In this document: positions 1 through 7,718 of the stretch, piece after piece | How the letters are laid out: every line of letters begins with the position of its first letter | How positions within the stretch are numbered: the first letter of the stretch is position 1 | Source: an uncultured Eubacteriales bacterium | GTDB lineage: Bacteria; Bacillota; Clostridia; Oscillospirales; Oscillospiraceae | Length of the DNA: 23,381 nt | Reading direction: 5' to 3' | Assembly (NCBI GenBank): GCA_900555665.1 | Contig: USLX01000017.1 | Location: 1-23,381, forward strand | The notes under the pieces: generated by a model | What the model was told of the DNA's origin: nothing | The model's database searches: none | Seen by the model: only the letters and a program-made list of their open reading frames with translations | Program-made: the position numbers and the translations under genes

Positions 1-69
1 AAGTTCAGAAAACTGGACAAAGCAGCGGGGCGAGGAGACTTTTTCGACACGCTGACCGCGGAAATCTGA
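1..69 (+). other. Possible 3' end of an upstream plus-strand gene (reading frame unresolved)
   Basis: The window opens just upstream of a strong plus-strand terminator, so a plus-strand gene probably ends here. Two frames are open from the window edge. One stops with TGA at 53-55, immediately before the terminator stem. The other stops with TGA at 67-69, inside the stem, and would end in DFFDTLTAEI. Neither tail was recognised, so no product is proposed. Confidence 0.3.
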
Positions 70-95
70 AGTTTCTTCAGATTTCCGCGGTTTTT
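56..95 (+). terminator. Rho-independent terminator
   Basis: A perfect 15-base-pair stem (56-70 with 76-90) has a 5-base loop and is followed directly by TTTTT at 91-95. It is oriented to end transcription coming from the left edge of the window. The minus-strand side lacks a T-run next to the stem. Confidence 0.9.
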
Positions 96-170
96 CGTTT
101 GCCGGTGGAAGGGGGCGTTCCGGCGGGATGGCGCAGGGGAGGCTTTTGGAAGGAAATTGGAGATTGAGAG

Positions 171-206
171 AAAAAGCGGCCGCCGCAGAGGGGTCTCCGC
201 GGCGGC
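171..206 (-). terminator. Rho-independent terminator of the fatty-acid operon
   Basis: On the minus strand, GCCGCCGC (199-206) pairs with GCGGCGGC (179-186). A short inner GAG/CTC pairing is possible. A T-run corresponding to AAAAA at 171-175 lies a few bases past the stem. It lies about 40 bases beyond the stop of the acyl-CoA synthetase, so it is the natural end of the 11-kb minus-strand operon. Confidence 0.8.
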
Positions 207-246
207 TTGGTGTATGGGGTTCTTTCCACCGGAGGACGGTGGGGCG

Positions 247-1908
247 TCAGGGGCGGAGGAGGAGGCCGGAGGCGAGATCCTGCCAGGCCTGCTGCTTTAA
301 TACGACGTGCTGCTTTTTGCCTGTGGCGTTATAGGGCAGCTCCCGGACGAAGCGGTAATAGCGCGGGCATTTATAACCGGCGAGATCGTCGTTGTGGGCG
401 CACCAGTGCGCGAGGTCGCGAACGGTCAGCGATTCGTCAGACGGGATGATGTAGGCCGCGACGGACTCGCCGCGCGAGGCGTCCGGCACGCCGATGACCA
501 TGCAGGCGGCGACCTGGGGATGCTGCGCGAGCACCTCCTCGAGCTGGGCCGGGTAGATATTTTCTCCCATGCAGACGATCATATCGTCGCGGCGGCCGCA
601 GATGGTGAGAAAGTGGCGGTCGTCCCAGGTGGCAACGTCGTGGGTGTAGAACCAGCCGCCGGAATAGCGCTCGGCGGTGAGGTCGGGATTTCCGGTGTAG
701 GAAAGGCCGGATTTATAGGGGGCATAGATGGCCACCTCGCCGGGGGTTTTGCCATCGGTGGGGACAAGGTCATCCGGATCGGAGCGGCGGCCTTCCCGGA
801 GGCGGACAACGCGGATTTCGTCATCCGTGCAGGCGCGGCCCGCTGTGCCGGCCATCTCGGGCAGATCCTCCGGGCGGAGGAAGCTGTTCCAGAAGGTCTC
901 GGTTGTGCCGTAGCCGTTGAAGATGCGCGGCGTGAGCAGGCGCTGATAGCGGATGCAGCTTTCGCGCTCGAGGGGGCTGCCCATGGTGACGATGCCGTGC
1001 AGGCCGGTCAGGTCGGTGGGATGCTTTTCCTGGCGGGCAGCCAGCTTTTCGAGCGCGGAGGGAACACCGATGAGGAAGGTGACGCCGTAGCGCTCCACCG
1101 CGTCGAAGCAGGCCTTCGCGCCGAACATGCGCAAAACGACCAGGCTTGCGCCCGCATAGAGCGTCGGCGAGGGGCCGCCGGAATGGAGGCCGCCGCGATG
1201 GAACCAGGGGGTGAGGTTCATGGTGACGTCATTGGGCGTGAGGGGGAAGTGCATGATGGCATCGTGCGCGGAGAGCACCTCATTGGCGGCGTAGACGGGG
1301 ACGCCCTTGGGCGTACCGGTGGTGCCGGAGGTGGAAAGGCGCGTGACTTCGTCGTAGAGGTTGGGGACGTAGTCTGTGACGGGCTCGGACGCGGGGAAGC
1401 GGGCGAGATAGTCGTCAAAGAAGCAGTGATCCGCGGGGAGGGCGGGGCGAGCGCCCCGGGCGTCGACGGCCAGCACCAGCGCGGGGCGGAACGCGGCGAG
1501 GGAGAGGGCCTTTTCGGCCATGTCGCGCACGTCGCAGTCGTAGATGTAGACCTTTGGGCGGTCGCGGTCGAGCAGGCGCGCGGTTTCGCCGGGGGAGAGG
1601 TTGAAGTTGACAGGGCTGTTGATGGCGCCGAGCTTTTGCGGGGCGATGTAGGAGAGGACGAACTGCGGAGAGTTCATGAGCTGATAGAGGACGAGGTCGC
1701 CCTGGGTGACGCCTGCGGACTGCAGGGCGTTCGCCAGGCGGTTGACGTCCTCGTTCAGCGCGGCATAGGTCCAGGTTTTGCCGCTGAGGGGATCGAAAAG
1801 GGCGGGCTTTTCCGCAAAACGGCGTGTGTTGCGCAGGAAACCGGAGATCCAGGTGAAACTGCGCTCAAAGACAGAGCGGAATTGCTGTGTCGGGGTGATG
1901 TTGTTCAT
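247..1908 (-). CDS. AMP-forming acyl-CoA/acyl-ACP synthetase
   Basis: The 553-residue protein belongs to the adenylate-forming ligase superfamily (ANL), which activates a carboxylic acid with ATP and passes it to CoA or a carrier thiol. All core motifs are visible. The P-loop STSGTTGTPKG is at about 192-202, NGYGTTET at 331-338, the ribose-binding Asp in YTHD near 424, GRRDDMI at the hinge near 438-444, and the C-terminal catalytic Lys in NATGK near 531. The length is usual for the family. No membrane segment or signal peptide is seen, so it should be cytosolic. It starts at ATG 1906-1908, preceded by CAGGAG at 1915-1920, three bases after the stop of the second ketosynthase. It is the last gene of the operon. 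The substrate cannot be read from the sequence; a fatty acid is inferred from context. A ligase is not part of standard fatty-acid synthesis. Confidence 0.88.
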   Translation of the reverse strand: MNNITPTQQFRSVFERSFTWISGFLRNTRRFAEKPALFDPLSGKTWTYAALNEDVNRLANALQSAGVTQGDLVLYQLMNSPQFVLSYIAPQKLGAINSPVNFNLSPGETARLLDRDRPKVYIYDCDVRDMAEKALSLAAFRPALVLAVDARGARPALPADHCFFDDYLARFPASEPVTDYVPNLYDEVTRLSTSGTTGTPKGVPVYAANEVLSAHDAIMHFPLTPNDVTMNLTPWFHRGGLHSGGPSPTLYAGASLVVLRMFGAKACFDAVERYGVTFLIGVPSALEKLAARQEKHPTDLTGLHGIVTMGSPLERESCIRYQRLLTPRIFNGYGTTETFWNSFLRPEDLPEMAGTAGRACTDDEIRVVRLREGRRSDPDDLVPTDGKTPGEVAIYAPYKSGLSYTGNPDLTAERYSGGWFYTHDVATWDDRHFLTICGRRDDMIVCMGENIYPAQLEEVLAQHPQVAACMVIGVPDASRGESVAAYIIPSDESLTVRDLAHWCAHNDDLAGYKCPRYYRFVRELPYNATGKKQHVVLKQQAWQDLASGLLLRP

Positions 1909-1911
1909 ATG

Positions 1912-3111
1912 TTACTCCTGATAGCGGCCCACGACGATGCAGCTGTTCTGCCCGCCGAAGCCCATGGCGTTTGAAATGGCGGCGTCGACGGATTTGGAGA
2001 GCGGCGCGGGGCCGGTGAGATGCAGCGGGCAGGCGGGATCCTGCTCCGTGAGGCCGAGGCTCGGCGGAAGGAGGCCGGTACGGATGGACTGCACGCAGGC
2101 GATGACCTCCGTCAGGCCGCCGGCGCCCATCATGTGGCCGGTTGCGCCCTTGGTGGAGCTGACCGTAACAGGCAGGTCGCCGAAGACGGCGCGGATGGCG
2201 GCGGCCTCGGCAATGTCACCCTTGTGGGTGGCGGTACCGTGGGCGTTGAGATAGCCGATTTGCTCCGGCGCCAGGCCCGCGTCTGCCAGGGCGAGGCGGA
2301 TGCAGGCGGCTGCACCTGCGCCGTCCGGTGCGGGGGAGACGGGATGGGAGGCATCGGTGGTATTGGCCGCGCCAAGCAGGCGGGCGAGAATGGCTGCGCC
2401 GCGCGATTTGGCCGAGGATTCGGTTTCCAGAATCAGCGCGCCGCCGCCCTCGCCCGCGACAAAGCCATTGCGGGCAAGGTCGAACGGGCGGCTCTCACCC
2501 GTGGGCGAGAGGGCACCGATGCGGTCGAGGCTCTGCAGGAAGGCCGGGCAGAGCGAGGCTTCGCCGGCGAGGACGACAACGGCGTCGGCCATGCCGCTGC
2601 GCAGAAGCAGCAGGGCGGTGAGGATTGCGTCGCCGCCGGAGGAGCAGGCCGTGCTGACGGTGAGGCTCGGGCCGGTGATTTGATGCTCGATGGAGAAATG
2701 GCAGGCCGCGAGGTTGCCCATGCAGCGCGTGAGGAGTTTGGGGTCGGCCGAGCGGCCCTGGGCGAGGCGGGACTGCGTGCGGGTGATGGCGTTCATGCCG
2801 GCGAGCGCCGTGCCCATCACAAGCCCCACACGGCCGGAGCCGGTCAGGCTGCTTTGGCTGAAAGCTTCCACGGCGGCGGCATAGGCATATTGCTGGTAGG
2901 GCTCGAGGTCGAGGGCCAGGCGCGTGGGCATGAAGTCCTTCGGATGGAAGTCGCGCACCTCGGCCGCGCGGCGGATGGGCTGATCGGCAGCGTCGAACTG
3001 CGTGATTTCGCCGATGCCGCAGCGGCCGGAGAGGAGATTTTGCCAATAGGCGTCTACGCCGACGCCGACGGGCGTGACGGCACCCATGCCGGTGATGACA
3101 ATGGAGTCCAT
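1912..3111 (-). CDS. Second, divergent beta-ketoacyl-ACP synthase (FabF-like KS)
   Basis: This 399-residue ketosynthase is a FabF-type condensing enzyme with an intact Cys-His-His triad. Cys156 sits in TACSSGG, His291 in NAHGTATHKGD and His326 in TKGATGHMMG. The C-terminal GFGGQN loop is present. The nucleophile elbow reads ACSSG, as in many polyketide ketosynthases, rather than the ACATG/ACASG of housekeeping FabF. The segment before it (about 95-150) is also unlike its neighbour. The start is ATG 3109-3111, where the conserved MDSIVITGMGAVTPVG begins and a GGGAGGG site lies about 6 bases upstream; the longer open frame to 3198 has a low-complexity N-terminus and is rejected. One base separates it from fabF. 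It could be a specialised elongation enzyme, a replacement for the missing fabH priming step, or a partner of the first ketosynthase. The retained cysteine argues against a chain-length factor. Confidence 0.85.
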   Translation of the reverse strand: MDSIVITGMGAVTPVGVGVDAYWQNLLSGRCGIGEITQFDAADQPIRRAAEVRDFHPKDFMPTRLALDLEPYQQYAYAAAVEAFSQSSLTGSGRVGLVMGTALAGMNAITRTQSRLAQGRSADPKLLTRCMGNLAACHFSIEHQITGPSLTVSTACSSGGDAILTALLLLRSGMADAVVVLAGEASLCPAFLQSLDRIGALSPTGESRPFDLARNGFVAGEGGGALILETESSAKSRGAAILARLLGAANTTDASHPVSPAPDGAGAAACIRLALADAGLAPEQIGYLNAHGTATHKGDIAEAAAIRAVFGDLPVTVSSTKGATGHMMGAGGLTEVIACVQSIRTGLLPPSLGLTEQDPACPLHLTGPAPLSKSVDAAISNAMGFGGQNSCIVVGRYQE

Positions 3112-3112
3112 C

Positions 3113-4345
3113 TCAGCCCTCCCATTTCCGGAAGGCAAGGCAGGCGTTATGCCCGCCGAAGCCGAGGGAGGAGGAGAGGGCAACGTCGAAGGCAGCATGC
3201 TTTGCGGTCAGCGGCGTGTAGTCGAGATCGCAGTCGGGATCCGGCTCGGTCAGGCCGATGGTGGGAGGCGCAATGCCGTCCCGCAGGGCCAGCACGGAGG
3301 CGATGGCCTCGGCACCGCCCGCCGCGCCGAGCATATGGCCGGTCATGGACTTGGTGGAGCTGACGGTAATCCTGCGCGCGCGGTCTTCGCCGAGCGCTTT
3401 TTTGATGGCGAGGGTTTCGATGCGGTCATTCATGGGGGTACCGGTGCCATGGGCGTTGAAGTAGACGCGGTCGGTGTCCAGACCGGTTTCGCGCCAGGCG
3501 TCGGCGATGGCGCGGGCACTCTCGGCAGCGGTGGGATCGGGGGAAGTCATGTGGTAGGCGTCGCAGGTGGAGCCGTAGCCGGTCAGCTCGGCGTAGATCG
3601 CCGCGCCGCGCTGCTTGGCGTGCTCCAGCTCCTCGAGGACAAGCACGCCTGCGCCTTCGCCCATGACGAAGCCCGCGCGGCGGCGGTCAAACGGCAGAGA
3701 GGCGGTGAGGGGGTCTTCCGAGGGGGACAGGGCCTGCATATTGGCAAAGCCCGCCGCGGCAAGGGCATTGACCGTTGCCTCGGCACCGCCGGCGATCATG
3801 GCGTCGGCATAGCCGTGGCGGATGAGGCGCAGGGCCTCGCCGATGGCGTTGGTGCCGGAGGCGCAGGCCGTGACCATGGGCATGGCCGGGCCGTGGCAAT
3901 GGAAGCGCATGGCGATCATACTCGAGGCCATATTCGGGATCATCATGGGGATGAAATACGGGGAGACGCGGCGCGGGCCGCGGTTTAAGAGCTTGGAATG
4001 CTCGGCCATAAACGTGGCGATGCCGCCGATGCCGCTGCCGAGATAGACGCCGAGGCGTTCAGAGTCGACGGTGCCTTCGATGCCGCTGTCGGCGACGGCC
4101 TGGCAGGCCGCGGCCATGGCGAAGTGAGTATAGATGTCGCTGTGCATGACGTCGAGCTTTTCCATGTACTGCCGGGGGTCGAAATCGCGCACCTCGGCGG
4201 CGAGTTTGACGGGGTAGTCTGCGGCGTCGAACCTGGTGATGGGGCCGATGCCGCACGTTCCGGCGCACAGGGCGCTCCAGAAGGCGGCGACGTCGTTGCC
4301 GACGGGGCTGATGACGCCGAGGCCGGTGACTGCTACTCGTTTCAT
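3113..4345 (-). CDS. fabF: 3-oxoacyl-ACP synthase II
   Basis: This is a canonical 410-residue FabF, which condenses malonyl-ACP with acyl-ACP in the elongation step. Catalytic Cys161 is in VTACASGTNAIGEA, His299 in NAHGTGTPMND and His337 in SMTGHMLGAAGG. The GPRRVSPYFIPM and GFVMGEGAG blocks and the GFGGHNAC loop are all present. The chosen start is ATG 4343-4345 (MKRVAVTGLGVISPVG). GGAGGT at 4351-4356 sits five bases upstream, and the ATG overlaps the thioesterase stop in an ATGA. The 35 extra upstream residues of the longest frame overlap the thioesterase gene and are His/Pro-rich, so they are not coding. In many related operons fabF sits near fabG; here it is placed after accA, beside the thioesterase. 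Confidence 0.95.
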   Translation of the reverse strand: MKRVAVTGLGVISPVGNDVAAFWSALCAGTCGIGPITRFDAADYPVKLAAEVRDFDPRQYMEKLDVMHSDIYTHFAMAAACQAVADSGIEGTVDSERLGVYLGSGIGGIATFMAEHSKLLNRGPRRVSPYFIPMMIPNMASSMIAMRFHCHGPAMPMVTACASGTNAIGEALRLIRHGYADAMIAGGAEATVNALAAAGFANMQALSPSEDPLTASLPFDRRRAGFVMGEGAGVLVLEELEHAKQRGAAIYAELTGYGSTCDAYHMTSPDPTAAESARAIADAWRETGLDTDRVYFNAHGTGTPMNDRIETLAIKKALGEDRARRITVSSTKSMTGHMLGAAGGAEAIASVLALRDGIAPPTIGLTEPDPDCDLDYTPLTAKHAAFDVALSSSLGFGGHNACLAFRKWEG

Positions 4346-4773
4346 AGGGTACCTCCGATGGGGGCAAGCAGGGAACGGATGCGGGCATGGATGTCCGGCT
4401 GCTTGCGTTTCATGTGGATGGGGAGCCATTTTTGGGCGTCCATAAAGCAATGCTCGCTTGTGCCAGTGGCAAGAAGTGTGCCGCCGGCGCTTCGCACCTC
4501 ATAGGAAAAGTCGAGACGGACGCCGTTGTAGGCGATGGGAGCGGCGGTAATTTCGATCCAGTCATCATAGCGGGTGGGCTGGCGGAACTGGCAGGAGACG
4601 CTGACGACCGGGATCATGACGCCGTTTCGCTCCAGGTCGGAATAGACGATGCCGTTTTGACGGAGATAGTCGGTACGGGCCTCTTCAAACCAGCGGATAT
4701 AGTTGGAATGATGGACGATGCCCATGCGGTCGGTCTCATAATACTGTACCTGACGGCGGTAGGGGGCGGTCAT
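4342..4773 (-). CDS. Acyl-CoA/acyl-ACP thioesterase, 4HBT (YbgC/FadM-like) hotdog fold
   Basis: The 143-residue protein carries the 4-hydroxybenzoyl-CoA thioesterase signature near its N-terminus. This is YYETDRMGIVHHSNYIRWFE at residues 11-30, including the catalytic Asp15 and the HHSNY helix start. The family hydrolyses acyl thioesters to free acids. Overlaps of four bases (ATGA) with both accA before it and fabF after it show translational coupling inside the operon. Its position between the carboxylase and the two ketosynthases suggests that it acts on products or intermediates of this pathway, possibly releasing a free acid that the ligase at the operon's end could reactivate. Acyl-ACP versus acyl-CoA specificity cannot be decided from sequence. 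Confidence 0.85.
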   Translation of the reverse strand: MTAPYRRQVQYYETDRMGIVHHSNYIRWFEEARTDYLRQNGIVYSDLERNGVMIPVVSVSCQFRQPTRYDDWIEITAAPIAYNGVRLDFSYEVRSAGGTLLATGTSEHCFMDAQKWLPIHMKRKQPDIHARIRSLLAPIGGTL

Positions 4774-5558
4774 AGGCGCACCTCCGGGATGAAGCGGCGA
4801 TAGCGGGCATAGCGCTCGGCAAGGAGCTCCGCGTCCGGCTTGGCCGCGAGCGCATCCAGCTCATGCAGGAGGCCCTGGGCAAGCTTTTCGTAGAATTCCG
4901 GTGTGCCGAGGTCCGCTTCGGGGATGATCTGCTCCACCACGCCGAGGGCGAGTGCGTCGGGCGCGGTGAGCTTGAGCTGCTCGGCGGCCTGCTCGGCCTT
5001 GGCGGCGTCTTTCCAGAGGATGGTGGCGCAGCCTTCGGGCGAGATGACGGAATAGACGGCGTTTTCCAACATCCAGACGCGGTCGCCCGCGGCAAGGGCC
5101 AGCGCGCCGCCGCTGCCGCCTTCGCCGATGAGGACGGAGACAATGGGCGTTTTGAGCGTGCTCATGGTGGTCAGGCATTCGGCGATGGCCTGGCCCTCGC
5201 CGCGCTCTTCCGCACCGACGTTGCAGGCTGCGCCGGAGGTGTCGACAAAGCAGACAACGGGGCGGCGGAATTTTTCGGCCTGGCGCATCAGGCGCAGTGC
5301 CTTGCGGTAGCCCTCGGGCTGCGGCGCGCCGAAGCCGCGCTGGATGCGCTCTTTGGCGGTATGGCCCTTTTCAATGGCGATCACCGTGACGGGCCGGCCG
5401 CCGAGCCAGGCGAGGCCGCCGAGAATGGCGGGGTCATCGGCGTAGCGGCGGTCGCCGTGGAGCTCGAAAAAGCCGGTAAAGACGCCGGAGAGATAATCCG
5501 CGCCGGTGGGGCGTTTGGCGCCACGGGCGATTTTGACACGGTCATAGGCAGTCGGCAT
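4770..5558 (-). CDS. accA: Acetyl-CoA carboxylase carboxyltransferase subunit alpha
   Basis: The 262-residue protein is the alpha half of the carboxyltransferase that transfers carboxyl from carboxybiotin to acetyl-CoA. Recognisable blocks are ELHGDRRYADDPAILGGLA, GAPQPEGYRKALRLM, IGEGGSGGALA and YSVISPEGCATILWK. It is shorter than the roughly 319-residue E. coli enzyme because the N-terminal helical extension is absent. The usual DTPGA block reads DTSGAACNVGAEERG here. The start is ATG 5556-5558, with AGGAGGTAC at 5561-5569 just upstream. The longer open frame reaching 5966 is a shadow inside accD. It overlaps the end of accD by 17 bases, typical of subunits made in equal amounts. Confidence 0.95.
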   Translation of the reverse strand: MPTAYDRVKIARGAKRPTGADYLSGVFTGFFELHGDRRYADDPAILGGLAWLGGRPVTVIAIEKGHTAKERIQRGFGAPQPEGYRKALRLMRQAEKFRRPVVCFVDTSGAACNVGAEERGEGQAIAECLTTMSTLKTPIVSVLIGEGGSGGALALAAGDRVWMLENAVYSVISPEGCATILWKDAAKAEQAAEQLKLTAPDALALGVVEQIIPEADLGTPEFYEKLAQGLLHELDALAAKPDAELLAERYARYRRFIPEVRL

Positions 5559-6411
5559 GGGTACCTCCTTCGTGCATGGCAAGCAGCTGGGCGATGGTCT
5601 CGCGCTGGCGGGCGCGGGGAATGATGGCATCGACAAAGCCGTGGGCAAGCATGCTCTCCGCCTTCTGGAAGCCCTTGGGGAGCGGCTTTTTCGTCGTCTG
5701 CTCGACAACGCGCGCGCCGGCGAAGCCGATGCCCGCGCCGGGCTCGGCGAGGATGACGTCGGCCTCCATCGCAAAGCTCGCGGTGACGCCACCCATGGTG
5801 GGGTCGGTGAGCAGGGCGAGATAGAACAGGCCGGCGTCGGAATGCCGCTGGACGGCGGCGCTGGTCTTGGCCATCTGCATGAGCGAGACGAGCCCCTCCT
5901 GCATGCGCGCGCCGCCGGAGACGGTGACGCCGAGGACGGGAAGGCGGTGCGACTGGGCATATTCAAAGGTGCGGGCGATCTTTTCGCCGACGGCAGCGCC
6001 CATGCTGCCCATCATGAAGTAGGGCTCCATCAAAAAAAGCGCGCACTCGTGCCCGGCAATTTTCGCGCTGCCGCAGACGACGGCCTCCGGCTCCTTGCTG
6101 GAGGCGCGGACCGTCTCGATTTTTTCCGCGTAGTTGGGGAAGTGCAGCGGGTCGCCGGTGGGGACGTCGGCGAAGAGCTCGGTGAAGCTCTCGCGGTCGG
6201 TCAGGTAGTGCAGGCGCTGGCGGGCGCTCATGCGGAAATGGTAGCCGCAGGGGCAGGTATTATAATTGCCCCAGAGGGTGCTGATCGGGATGTCCCGATG
6301 GCAGTTGGGGCAGGTTTTTTCCGGCTCACTGGCGTCGGACTGAATGAGGATACTGCGGCCGCCGGACTCCAGCTCGTTTTTCGGCTGGAAGAGAAAATTC
6401 AGAAAGGGCAT
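5542..6411 (-). CDS. accD: Acetyl-CoA carboxylase carboxyltransferase subunit beta
   Basis: The 289-residue protein is the zinc-ribbon-bearing beta subunit of carboxyltransferase. The zinc ribbon is near residues 34-56. The first pair is CPNC, but the second pair reads CPCG, so two cysteines are separated by one residue instead of the usual two. The crotonase-fold core follows, with EPYFMMGSMGAAVGEKI, GVTVSGGARMQEG and LTDPTMGGVTASFA. The start ATG 6409-6411 overlaps the accC stop by one base (TGATG), and GGAGGA at 6418-6423 provides the ribosome site. The C-terminus overlaps accA by 17 bases. It forms an alpha2beta2 complex with AccA and uses biotin carried by AccB. Confidence 0.95.
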   Translation of the reverse strand: MPFLNFLFQPKNELESGGRSILIQSDASEPEKTCPNCHRDIPISTLWGNYNTCPCGYHFRMSARQRLHYLTDRESFTELFADVPTGDPLHFPNYAEKIETVRASSKEPEAVVCGSAKIAGHECALFLMEPYFMMGSMGAAVGEKIARTFEYAQSHRLPVLGVTVSGGARMQEGLVSLMQMAKTSAAVQRHSDAGLFYLALLTDPTMGGVTASFAMEADVILAEPGAGIGFAGARVVEQTTKKPLPKGFQKAESMLAHGFVDAIIPRARQRETIAQLLAMHEGGTHADCL

Positions 6412-7718
6412 CAGAAGTCCTCCATCATGGTCAGATCATAGCGGCCCGAGGAAAAGCGCGGGTCGGAGATGATACGCAGCTGTTCGGCAATGTTGGTCTC
6501 GACGCCGTCTATGACCAGTTCACAGAGCGCGGCGCGCATTTTGCGCAGCGCCTCCTCGCGGGTGGCGGCATAGACAATGAGCTTGCCGACGAGCGGGTCG
6601 TAGAACGGGGAGATGGAGACGCCCTGCACGAGGTAGGTATCGAAGCGGACAAAGGGGCCGCCGGGGATGTGCAGGAGCGAAACCGTGCCGGGGGCGAGGG
6701 CGTTGATGCGGCACTCGAGCACGGCGCCGCGCATGGGAAGGTCGGTCTGCGAAAAGGGCAGGCTGACGCCTGCCGCGGTGCGGATTTGCCACTTGACCAG
6801 GTCGACCAGAGTCAAAAGCTCACTGACGGCATGCTCGACCTGAAGGCGGACGTTCATTTCCATGAACCAGAGATTCCCGTTCGGGTCGCAGAGAAATTCG
6901 AGCGTGCCGACGCCGGTATAGCCGATGGCACGGACGGCGTCTGCCACGGCGCGGAAGAGGGCCTCGCGCGCAGCAGGCAGGATCGCGGGGGAGGGGGACT
7001 CTTCGAGGAGCTTCTGGTGGCGGCGCTGGACGGAGCAGTCGCGCTCGCCGAGGCAGACGACGCGGCCTTCCTCGTCGGCGAGAATCTGTACCTCGATATG
7101 CCGCGCGGGATGGACGTATTTTTCAAGATAAACGGCTCCGTCGCCGAAGGCGGCTTCGCTCTCGGCCACGGCCAGAGGGTAGGCCTGAAGAAGCTCACCG
7201 CGGGAATGGATGACGCGGATGCCGCGTCCGCCGCCGCCGGAGCGGGCCTTGAGCATGACGGGGTAGCCGATGGAGCCGGCCTGGTCGACGGCGTCTTCCG
7301 CAGAGGTGAGCACGCCGGTGCCGGGGATGGGGCGCAGGGCCGTTTGGGCGAAGGTCTGCTTGGTCAGCGCTTTATCGCTGAGGCGGGCCATACAGTCGGC
7401 ATCGGGACCGATGAAGGCGATGCCGTTTTTCCGGCAGGCTGCGGCAAAGTCGGCATTTTCCGACAAAAAACCGTAGCCAGGATGGATGGCCTGCGCGCCG
7501 GTGAGCAGCGCGGCAGACAAAATCCGCTCCTGGCAGAGATAGCTGTCTTTGGGCGCGGCGGGGCCGATGCAGACGCTCTCATCCGCGAGGGCAACGTGCA
7601 GGGCGTCGCGGTCCGCCTCGGAATAGACGGCGACGGAGGCAATGCCCATCTCCTTGCAGGCGCGAATGATGCGAACGGCGATTTCGCCGCGGTTGGCAAT
7701 CAGAATTTTAGAAAACAT
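6411..7718 (-). CDS. accC: Acetyl-CoA carboxylase biotin carboxylase subunit
   Basis: The 435-residue ATP-grasp enzyme carboxylates the biotin on AccB. Visible landmarks are the N-terminal KILIANRGEIAVRIIRA, the glycine-rich ATP loop SGGGGRGIRV, RRHQKLLEESPSPA, MEMNVRLQVEH and the catalytic Arg in ECRINA. Two departures are seen. MNTR is MNVR in the active-site strand. The stretch after ECRINA, usually EDP...F.PSPG, is shortened to LAPGTVS, removing roughly seven residues, so the protein is about 14 residues shorter than E. coli AccC. The catalytic residues I can identify are kept. It overlaps the fabZ end by 11 bases. The start ATG 7716-7718 has GGAG at 7726-7729. Confidence 0.95.
   Translation of the reverse strand: MFSKILIANRGEIAVRIIRACKEMGIASVAVYSEADRDALHVALADESVCIGPAAPKDSYLCQERILSAALLTGAQAIHPGYGFLSENADFAAACRKNGIAFIGPDADCMARLSDKALTKQTFAQTALRPIPGTGVLTSAEDAVDQAGSIGYPVMLKARSGGGGRGIRVIHSRGELLQAYPLAVAESEAAFGDGAVYLEKYVHPARHIEVQILADEEGRVVCLGERDCSVQRRHQKLLEESPSPAILPAAREALFRAVADAVRAIGYTGVGTLEFLCDPNGNLWFMEMNVRLQVEHAVSELLTLVDLVKWQIRTAAGVSLPFSQTDLPMRGAVLECRINALAPGTVSLLHIPGGPFVRFDTYLVQGVSISPFYDPLVGKLIVYAATREEALRKMRAALCELVIDGVETNIAEQLRIISDPRFSSGRYDLTMMEDF

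Noticed and set aside
307..1974. 555-codon plus-strand open frame opposite the acyl-CoA synthetase
   Set aside because: It is Gly/Ala/Val-rich, has no family motifs and mirrors a gene with clear catalytic motifs; GC-rich coding sequence produces such antisense frames.
1912..3111. Second ketosynthase as an inactive chain-length factor
   Set aside because: A chain-length factor lacks the nucleophilic cysteine; this protein has Cys156 and both histidines.
2020..3363. 447-codon plus-strand open frame opposite the second ketosynthase
   Set aside because: Low-complexity Gly/Ala/Arg composition, no ribosome site and complete overlap with the ketosynthase genes.
5559..5966. N-terminal extension of accA
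   Set aside because: The extension is an out-of-frame reading of accD and is Ser/Pro/Arg-rich; the AGGAGGTAC site fixes the start at 5558.
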